Made by a program: the position numbers and the translations under genes. From assembly GCF_003171515.1 (NCBI RefSeq), contig NC_089395.1, forward strand, positions 1 to 64,000: DNA of 64,000 nt, in the 5' to 3' direction. Below, piece after piece: positions 56,542 to 64,000 of the stretch (positions are counted from its first letter, which is position 1; every line of letters begins with the position of its first letter). Origin of the DNA: Pyrenophora tritici-repentis (Eukaryota > Ascomycota > Dothideomycetes > Pleosporales > Pleosporaceae). The notes below the pieces were generated by a model. That model saw only the letters and a list, made by a program, of their open reading frames with translations. It was not told where the DNA came from and did no database searches.

Positions 56542-56879
56542 ATGAAGGTACAAATGCTGCGTATCCTTAGAGCAATGTCCCCCTCTTCCTAACATCACCT
56601 CCTTAGGGTCTTGCCTTCGCTATCCTCACTATCGGCACAGCCATGGTCAACGCCTGCGCGCACTACGGATACTGCCGCTGCGGTAACCTTGATGATACAA
56701 AAACAAAAGATGTCTGCGGCAAGCTTCAAGCTGAGGGATCCGCATCGTTACACACATTTGAAGATGGCCACAGTTACTGCCAGTATGGAGATACTACTGG
56801 CTTCAACAATTGCGCTTTTAAACTTGCTTGCGCCAACGGTTACGACTCAGATTGCTGGGAGAAATGCCCTCATTGTTAA
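56542..56879 (+). CDS. Small secreted cysteine-rich protein (candidate effector), one intron
   Basis: Exon 1 is only ATGAAG (56542-56547). A 59-bp intron follows (56548-56606, GTACAA to TTAG, branch-like CTAAC at 56589-56593), then exon 2 (56607-56879) in phase 0. The 92-aa product starts MKGLAFAILTIGTAMVNA, a short signal peptide, and the mature part of about 74 aa has ten Cys, enough for five disulfides. I recognise no family. Small size, signal peptide and even Cys number are typical of fungal effectors or antimicrobial proteins; the role is inferred. It is the only host-like gene here besides TLH and lies among transposons next to a minisatellite and interstitial TTAGGG motifs. Confidence 0.8.
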
Positions 56880-56884
56880 GTACT

Positions 56885-56932
56885 TTAGCTAGGGCTAGGA
56901 TTTAGGGCTAGGGCTTAGGGCGGTTTAGGGCA
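56885..56932. repeat. Interstitial telomere-like repeats
   Basis: Exact TTAGGG occurs at 56902-56907, 56915-56920 and 56925-56930, with GGGCTAGGG variants between. Orientation is opposite to the terminal telomere (G-strand on +). It lies just after the secreted protein stop and ten bases before the Gypsy-2 LTR. Confidence 0.7.
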
Positions 56933-56940
56933 TAAGTAGT

Positions 56941-57414
56941 TGTGATGGTTTTGGGCCGTTGCCCCGCACAGGCCACCTGCCAGATGCCTTAGCGTTGTTT
57001 TGATGTTCGCGCACGAGCCACCTGTTTGGTGGCCCATGCACACCCCCACTTAGATATATTCCGCGCAGAGCTTCTTACAAGCTCTGCACTGCAATTACTT
57101 TGTAATTCAACACAGTTTCAAATACCTGACCTATGTGAGACCCTTACACGTAATTGCAGTCACCGAACACTGGCCCAACGGTGCGCCTCACGAGAAGCGC
57201 CCCGTCGAACAAGTCATGAACCCTCTGGGGGCTCGTGACTCCCCTCACCCCGAGATCGCGGAACTCCCCACTGAGGAGACATCGCGCGATACTCGCCCCA
57301 GCACTACAGAACACCGAAATCCTGCCCTCGGCGTCCCTCGTTTCATGCGAGAGACGGCCGCAACCATGAACCGCTCCCGTATGGACGAGAGCCACGAGAA
57401 CTCAGCCCCCGAAC
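56941..57414 (+). mobile_element. Gypsy-2 5' end fragment (LTR plus start of leader/gag)
   Basis: A 208-bp LTR (56941-57148) is followed by 266 bases with an open frame (MNPLGARDSPHPEIAEL and on), Pro/Glu/Arg-rich, plausibly the start of Gypsy-2 gag. It is cut off at 57414 by hAT copy 2. The orientation is opposite to the main Gypsy-2 body. Confidence 0.7.
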
Positions 57415-57507
57415 CAGTGATCGGAATGGTCTGGTCTGACTTGGTCTTGGTCTGGTCTAGACCGCCAAGACTTGGTCTGGTCTGGCGATTTTTTGAGACC
57501 GGTCCGG

Positions 57508-57516
57508 CTATAAATA
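57508..57516 (+). promoter_or_regulatory. TATA box of the hAT transposase
   Basis: CTATAAATA lies about 130 bases before the transposase ATG (57648), just inside the subterminal repeat region. The same motif is present in copy 1. Confidence 0.65.
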
Positions 57517-58534
57517 GGTCCACGTGACTAGATCTTAGACTAATCTAGCCAGAAAATTTAGCACAATATGAGTCATTAAGATCAAGGTAAGTCTTCTACT
57601 TACATAGAACAATCAAGTCCTTAACAACCTACTTATATACTATTGTTATGGAGCCTTCAACACCAACCTCACCGTCCCCATCGAATATTATAAGACTAGA
57701 TTTAACGTCTCTTACTCCATCTCCTATCCCCACGTCATCACCCACCCCTATACTATCACCCACTCCTATTCAATATCACGAATCTCCAGATGAGTTCGTG
57801 CAGGGCGGTATCACGTACGTGAAACGTGCAATAATTGCAAGGAAGGATTTCCGTCAAGGTACATCACACATCTGGAAGTACGGACTCCAATACATTCGAG
57901 ATAGCGATAAGAAAGAGGTGTATTACTGCCATGAGTGCAGGGTTGGGAAGAGCAAGCAAGAGTTGTTTGTCATCAATGGCACTTCTAGGATCCGGAATCA
58001 CCTGGAACAGAAGCACCAGATTGATCCCCAGAGTGGCATCAAGCGAAAGGGTTCTGTACGGAAGTCTATAATCGACCAGCAAAAGGATGGGGCTGCTTCC
58101 AGCATCTTTTTCTGGAAGGAGTCAGTAGAGAAGTTTAAAGAGCTTCTAATTCGTTGGATTGTGTACTGCCATATCGCCTTCTTTCAATTAGAGAACCAGT
58201 ACTTTCGTGAACTACTCCTCTTTTTAAATCCGGCACTACTCAACCACCTCCCGAAGGCTGCGAAGACTATCCGAAGCTGGGTAATGAATGCATTCATATC
58301 GAAGAAGCAACAGCTTAGGGAGGACCTACACCATTCACGGAGTAGGATCTCTATCTCCTTTGATCTCTGGACTTCACCAAACCCTTACGCTATCCTAGGC
58401 GTCGTCGCTATGTGGATTGATACTACCGGCATGCGACGTGTTACCGCTTTAGGTATGCGACGTATATACGGCGAACATACTGGAGAGAATCTTGGATCGG
58501 TGGTCCTTGAATTGCTGGAAGAATACGACATTAG

Positions 58535-58790
58535 TGTAAGGGGCTAGACCCCAGCGGCTGTATCGATGACGATACACAGATGACTGATCAAGAGATGCCT
58601 TGTAACAGAGTGGATTTGACAAAGAGCTACAAAAGGATGCTAGCTGTACATAAATACAGGAGCGGACCGAAGATGGGCCGAAGTAGAATTAGATGGATGA
58701 TGACAGAAACCTATAGATGTATCTCGAAGGAATCGCATGACGACAGCTACGCACACAGCGTAGCGCATGTAATAGGCTCAGCCTGTTACA
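58535..58790. mobile_element. Solo LTR, 256 bp
   Basis: It runs from TGTAAGGGGC to GCCTGTTACA, with the 5-bp duplication ATTAG at 58530-58534 and 58791-58795. The hAT copy 1 sequence is uninterrupted here. The family is unknown; no matching full element is in the window. Confidence 0.88.
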
Positions 58791-59101
58791 ATTAGCGGAG
58801 ATCAGATTGGATACTTTATGCTGGATAATGCCTCGGCAAATGATACCGCTGTTGAGTTTATACTCAAGGATCTCTGCCCATGGATGAAGTCAAAACAACG
58901 TCGTCATCGCCGGCTGCGTTGCTTGGGCCATGTCATCAACCTCTGTTGCCAGGCGTTCCTTATGGGGCGAAACTGTGAGAAGTATCTTGCGAAGCTGGAG
59001 AAGCATCATCAACGTGGCGACTATACGAAGGTGGAAGAGCTCTGGAAGAAGTTCGGATGTTTGGGTCGTCTTCACAACCTGGTGCGATACATCAGGCTTA
59101 C

Positions 59102-59263
59102 TAGACTCCGCAACAATCAATTCAATCCGGTCACTCTCCTAGACCCACTTACCTATCTAGGTAGGGCTTAAACTCCTATAGGTAACTACTAGGCTTAAAG
59201 CGGTAATCAATCAATCCAATCTGAACCTTCTAGGACCCACTTAATTGATTGTTGCGGACTGTG
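59102..59263. mobile_element. 162-bp MITE in hAT copy 2 coding region
   Basis: The same family and length as 22249-22410, with 8-bp duplication AGGCTTAC (59094-59101 and 59264-59271). Its insertion point is near, but not the same as, that in hAT copy 1. Confidence 0.95.
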
Positions 59264-60548
59264 AGGCTTACTCCACAACGGCGTGAGGAGTTTGCTACAA
59301 TTATTATCGGCGGAGATCTTTCGCAATTCGACGGGCTTGAGCTTATCCAGAACAACTCGACCCGCTGGAACTCATGGTTTTATTCGATTACACGTGCATT
59401 AAATGTTCGAGAACGTTTAGAGCTCTTCTCGGCTCGTCATGTACCTGGAAAGGGCTCCGTAGGGATCGCGAACTTTAAGCTTGATGGACAGCACTGGTTT
59501 GAGCTTGAAAAGATTGAACTCGCTCTCAAAGACTTCTATGCTGCAACTTTGCTTTCTGAAGGTAAGAAGACGTCACTTGCGGACTGGTTTTCAACTTTGG
59601 ACTGCCTTCTCCGGGAGATAAGCGAGACGAAGGATCACTACCACGACATCCACACTGAGGACGATAACAACTTTACATGGAAGTACCTTCAAGGCTGCGC
59701 TGATGCTGCTTGGTTAAAGTGCGTTGAGTACTATAACAATCAGCAGCTGAATTGGCAAAATCGATTCCCTGAAGATACTGACCTTCCACCGACATATTAT
59801 GCGGCTCAAATCCTTGATCCATATCGCAAGTGGGGATGGTTCAGGCAAGAGTGGGTTCTTCATGGCGACGAAGAGAAGAAGAGGTGGTTTGAAAACGCAC
59901 AATTAGCGGTGAAGCATCTCTGGGAGACAGAGTATAAGGGAAGGTACCCTGTCGAGATGCTGCCACCACCAGCCAGGAAGGAGAGAGATCCTGACCCAGC
60001 ATTTGATCGCCAGCGGGAACATAAGCGCATTCGAATAGACGCTCCAGTTTCTACAACTGATTTGTATGAACAATACATCTCTACTGACCGGCTTCATAAC
60101 GAAGAGGCAGGTTGCAATGAGGCTATTGCGTACTGGCTATCTCGCTACGACTCCCAACGAGATCTCGCTCGCTTCGCTCTAGACATGTTTGCGATCTCGC
60201 CTATGTCGGATGAATGCGAACGTCTTTTTAGTAGCGCGAAGCTTACTATCGTCGATCGCCGTGGTAGGCTGAAGGCAGATATTATAGAAGCGTGCGAGTG
60301 TCTCCGGGCCTGGTATGGAAAGCCCCAAGCTGAGGGGAACAGCGATATCGAGGATAGTGAGAACGAAGACGACTAGATTGACAGTCAGTAGTAAAACACA
60401 TTTCCTCGGCTTCCTTCTTTGCTTCAGCCTCATTCTTGGCGGTCTTGTTGGTCGGACCGGTCTGGTCGGACCGGTCCTTATGTAAGCACCTGGTCTGGTC
60501 TGGTCTGTACCCTCAGACCAGACCAGACCAGACCATTCCGATCACTGC

Positions 60549-63389
60549 CACCTGGGAGCCTCCAGCCGTCGGAGCTGAGGTCACAGGTGCTGTTTGGCGA
60601 CTGTGCTGACGCTGACGAGCGGTCAACAGGTCCTCGATGCTGATATCGTCGTCTTGAGGCATCTCTGGATACTCAAGTAGCTCGATCACCTCCTCGATCA
60701 CTAGCGTAGAGGCGTAGCCGTCTATCCCATCAAAGAAGAGCGTGGGTTCGAATGTGACGTCGCGTGTGACGATAACAGTATCCTTTGTAGGAAGCCATAT
60801 GCGGAAGATATTGGTGCCTTGGTAGCCAACAAGGTGGCCGATGAGAGTGCGCGATTCAAGCTTGTCGGCAGCTCTCAGATCGCGGTTGTAGACGTAGGCG
60901 CGACAGCCGATAGGCCTCATATGAGCGACGAGTGGCTTTCGTCCCCATACGATCTCGTACGGTGTCTTCCATCCTAGTGCTTCGGTAGGTGTGCGGTTAA
61001 GGATGTATGCGGCAGTGCGATACATCTCATGCGATAGATTCTTGGGCAGGTGAGCGTGTATACGCATAGCGCGAGCTCGCTGAGTGAGGACTCCGCCTGC
61101 GCGCTCAGTAAGTCCATTCGGCTCCTTTGTACCAGGTGGAGCAGGCTCGTAGAGCATTCCAAGCTCTTCTGTCGTGTTGATCAGATCATTTCCAAATCCT
61201 TTCTCGTTGTCGCATCGGATGGCGACTACGTCCGCGTCGTACACGCGCTGAATTCGGCGGATTAAGGCCATAAACCAACGAGTAAGTGTCGGCTTGTCCT
61301 TTCGCTTGATTGTGGCTATCTCATGCCACTTTGAGTACTCATCTATAGAGTGTGCGGCGTACTTGCTGCCGTCGATACACTCCTCTCCCATAGGGATGAT
61401 GTAGATCAAGTCTATCGCGATTCGATAGAATGGTCGTTGTGCGCGGCTCTCAGCCGGGCGTCTCGAGATGATGTGAGTCATCCGAGCTTCGGTGCAGGTC
61501 TGGCAGAGACAGTCCATGTGGTCTCCTGTCAATTGGATACCAGTGACGTTCGATTCGAGCTGGTCGACTGCCTTTCGACCTGGGTGGCCCCAAATCTGAT
61601 GAGCAGCGCGCCGATCAACGACGTTGGCAGGCTTTGGCGCGTACGACGGGCGATATGATGTCCCAAACGTACTCAGCGGTGAGTGGAGAAGCGACAGTGG
61701 TGGTCGGCGTGATGGCTCTGCATCAATAAGCCAATGTCCTCCATTATATTCGAGTTGCGCGATAACGTTCGATGGTTGGCGCATGTATAGGACGTCGCGG
61801 CCAGAGTCGAAGTGGATTGACTCTGATCGGCAGCGAGCCAGTCCTAAGACGCTGGTCAGGAAACCTTCGACGTACGCGACGTGCGTCAGCTCTAGCGTTA
61901 GCTGTCCATTTGGTGTATGAGCGACGAGTTTCATCGTGCCCCAAGCTGTGATGAGAATACAGCTATTGCCAGCGTTGACAGAGCGGCGTTCTGGATTATC
62001 GCTCGTCCTCCTCCAGCCCTTCCATGCCTCTGTGTTGACGACGTGCGTGTTGGATCCTGGATCGACAATCCATCGGTTGCGTAGTTCAGTCTGAGTAGTG
62101 TCATCGACAGCCATTGTTGTGAGGGCTTCCACAGGCTCAGTGCGAGCGTCAATTGCAATGACAACCTCATTATCATGGCAGACGCGGTTGTGACTGTCGT
62201 GGCCGTCGTGAAGAGGCTTGAGCATTGGGCCAGTCGATATCACGAACGTGTCTGTGTTGGCAGGTGGCTCGCCGTCATCGACTCGCAGTGATCCATTGCT
62301 CTGAGGTTGGCGGGTCAACCACCTCTCAAGAGCAGCCTTGATGCGCGCATTGATTTTGGAGTCCTTCCGCGCTTCCTCAACCTTGCGTACAGCCTCAGCT
62401 GCAGGTTGATAGGTCTTTGGACGTGCCGGGTGGCGTGGATTCAGTATGAAGCAGTCAGTGTACCAATGCTGCTTCCCGCAGACGCAGGTAGGTGTTGGCC
62501 GTGCGCCGTCACGGTGAGCGCCATCACGGTGACCTCGACTAGTTGATGGAGTCTCAGTCGGCTTCGTGATTCCGAGCTCAGCAGCAGAGACTGCCAGGCC
62601 AGTAGAGTGAGGCTTTGTGCGGCGTAGGTATGTGGTCATCTCGGCGACGTACGTCTCAAGAGATGAGATCTCTGCAGTGGTGCCTCGTGCTTCATGTTTG
62701 AAGATCTCGCGTAGGCAGGATGTGGCGTACTCTTGATCGAGTGCCTTGCAAGCGATCAGAAAGTCCTCTTGCGGTCGGTTGCCGTCAGTCTCTGGTAGAC
62801 TAACCGTCTTGCCCTGAGCGGTAATGTATGTCCAGTCGGCCAGCCATTGCTCGACCTTCTTCGTGGCTCGTGGAGCAGTCTTGAGAGCGTTGTATTTGTC
62901 GGCAAGCTCGCGGCGGCGAGTTGCGTCGGTTGGGCAAAGGAACTTCTTGAGAGCGACCAGCCGGTCGTAGGGTGTCTCGTGATCCTTGATTAGATGTATG
63001 TGGCGTACAGCAATCGTCTTGCTGATGTCCGTGTTCAGGTCGGCCAGAGCCTTCTTCTGGGTGCGGTACTCGGAGCGGCGGCGCTCCCATCGATCGCATT
63101 CCCATCGGTAGGACTCTCGGTCGTCTGCGGTCAGGTTAGAGAGCCTAGTAGCTCCAGCCTGGTAGTCAATGAGTTGAGGCTCAGGAGCCTCCGCTAGCTC
63201 AGGGAGAAGCTCCCTAGCTACGTCAGGATTGATGTACTGCCAGAGACCGTGGCGGTTGGCAACGTCTCGGCGAATGAACAACCAGGTAAACCAGTCGTCC
63301 GGTGTGTTGAGAATGACAGTGACACGCGTCACAGCTGGGTCGGACTCAGTAGCCATTGCAGAGGCTGTAGTCGTGTGTGTAAGGATCAA
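60549..63389 (-). pseudogene. Copia-1 gag-pol, N-terminal part only
   Basis: About 947 residues from the ATG at 63389: gag, zinc knuckle (CVCGKQHWYTDC), protease (DPGSNTHV) and integrase, ending after SAPTAGGSQV where hAT sequence begins. The frame is uninterrupted to that point. Without RT it cannot be autonomous. Confidence 0.92.
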
Positions 63390-63534
63390 GGCAGAGATCC
63401 AGGCAATGTGCGTCGTGGGTGAACGCGGTAACAGGTGCGTTGTGGCGAACGCGGTACAGCAACGTGCGACTCGAGCAGAGTGACGATTGCAGCAGCAGGT
63501 GAGAACAATCCTAGGTTGCAGCCGGGCTCATAAC

Positions 63535-63713
63535 TGTTGCGGTGGAGTGAACAGTGCGCATGTGCGGAGAATTGAAGGATTGAACTGAGGTTGTATTGTA
63601 CAAGCTATGGAAAGTTTATGTAGATGGGTGACGTCAACCGTGCTAGTCCCAAATAGGCATCGTTCCATTACAAATGTGAGTTGCGACTGCAGGAGAGACC
63701 CCAAACCGTGACA
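63535..63713 (-). repeat. 5' LTR of the second Copia-1 copy
   Basis: A 179-bp LTR matching both Copia-1 LTRs. The outer flank is CCTTC; no partner duplication can be checked because the other end is lost. Confidence 0.95.
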
Positions 63714-64000
63714 CCTTCTGATCGGATGCTTCGAATGGAGCGCCCGGGACGTTAATCACGCCGTCATTGCGTAGCTTGACGGCCAGGGCGTAATCGTCCT
63801 CCTCCTTCTTCGACAGGTACTGCACCTTGGGCTTGTTCTTTGATCCAGGTGGGCGGCCCCGCTTGCGCGGCTGAGCCGCTTGGGTGGCTTCCGCCGGTGG
63901 TACCGGTAGTGGCGGTTCATCAGCAATCGCTTCGTCTGTGGTCGGAGATCCACCTGTGCCTTGATCTGCGCCGTCTATCGCTGTAGTCAGATCGCGATAG
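63714..64000 (-). pseudogene. Third Copia family, pol fragment at window edge
   Basis: An open minus-strand frame runs in from the right edge to 63714 and is cut by the Copia-1 LTR. It reads a Pro/Ala/Thr-rich linker, then RKRGRPPGSKNKPK (AT-hook-like), then KKEEDDYALAVKLRNDG and VPGAPFEASDQK. This resembles the linker and start of the RT region in some fungal Copia polyproteins; the family call is from memory of such elements. It continues outside the window. Confidence 0.6.

Larger units (their letters stand above)
57648..60376 (+). pseudogene. hAT transposase, copy 2, interrupted
   Basis: The same transposase as copy 1, with a BED-type zinc finger near the start and the hAT dimerisation block near the end. 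Coding pieces are 57648-58534, 58796-59101 and 59272-60376, together 2298 nt (765 aa). They are interrupted by a 256-bp solo LTR and a 162-bp MITE. The disabling insertions differ from those in copy 1, so the two copies were probably intact when they were made. Confidence 0.92.
57415..60547 (+). mobile_element. hAT DNA transposon copy 2
   Basis: The ends CAGTGATCGG...CCGATCACTG are the same as in copy 1. It holds one solo LTR and one MITE. The flanking 8-mers differ (CCCCGAAC at 57407-57414 and CCACCTGG at 60548-60555), unlike copy 1, so the two sides were not joined by one insertion event. Confidence 0.93.
60548..63713 (-). mobile_element. Copia-1 second copy, 3' truncated
   Basis: The 5' LTR (63535-63713), primer site (GTTATGAGCCC) and gag to late integrase are present. 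RT, RNase H and the 3' LTR are missing, cut at the hAT copy 2 end. It is nearly identical to Copia-1 at 18770-22091 and lacks the MITE. It sits within a different Copia element (63714 onward). Confidence 0.93.

Noticed and set aside
56643..56879. Effector gene starting at the internal ATG
   Set aside because: That start lies within the hydrophobic signal region and leaves no signal peptide; the spliced model from 56542 gives a complete one with proper intron signals.

Overview
This window is the extreme end of a fungal chromosome, almost certainly from a filamentous ascomycete (Pezizomycotina). The evidence is a terminal CCCTAA telomere at base 1, a telomere-linked RecQ-type helicase (TLH) reading toward that telomere, Tad1-like LINE, Copia, chromodomain Gypsy and hAT elements of ascomycete type, and one short-intron gene for a small cysteine-rich secreted protein. 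I see no rRNA or tRNA genes, no CRISPR and no ordinary housekeeping genes.

Layout. 1-64 is telomere. 65-9640 is a strand-asymmetric C/T-rich subtelomere: the first G on the + strand is at 763, and there are only nine G in the first 1500 bases. It holds dispersed repeats, two decayed tandem relics of the TLH 3' end (about 4150-4640 and 4945-5430), and a GCT/CTC-type short-repeat field at 6690-9640. The TLH gene follows on the minus strand. It is split by a hAT transposon (13865-24022, 8-bp target duplication), so its 3' part lies at 9649-13856 and its 5' part at 24031-24573. That hAT copy is itself a nest holding a 1.5-kb SINE-like element, a 5.5-kb Copia element (Copia-1) and two 162-bp MITEs, while Copia-1 carries a further MITE.

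24955-39194 is a second Copia (Copia-A) plus an inverted block of subtelomere matrix that hosts a complete Tad1-like LINE (30441-36572), a solo LTR and a second SINE-like copy. Flanks and target duplications indicate that Copia-A and one side of its integration site were inverted. 39195-48554 returns to direct-orientation matrix interrupted by a complete chromodomain Gypsy (Gypsy-1, 39569-47663). 48555-54312 is a second chromodomain Gypsy (Gypsy-2, minus strand) whose 5' end has been lost. Then come a third SINE-like copy, a 33/34-bp minisatellite and the candidate effector gene (56542-56879) next to interstitial TTAGGG motifs. The rest is a Gypsy-2 5'-end fragment, a second hAT copy (57415-60547), a truncated second copy of Copia-1 and, at the right edge, part of a third Copia family.

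How it fits together. Almost every gene here is a mobile element or a victim of one. Removing the insertions at their target duplications restores equal-length hAT frames (2298 nt in both copies) and an in-frame Copia-1 polyprotein. The main observations are the G-less telomere-adjacent strand, a LINE-tailed non-autonomous element family with internal 170-bp repeats, an inversion read from a split integration site, a shared -1 gag/pol junction in two Gypsy families, a hAT chimera with mismatched flanks, and the candidate effector. Five apparent frameshifts all lie in G:C homopolymers, so some broken genes may be assembly errors.
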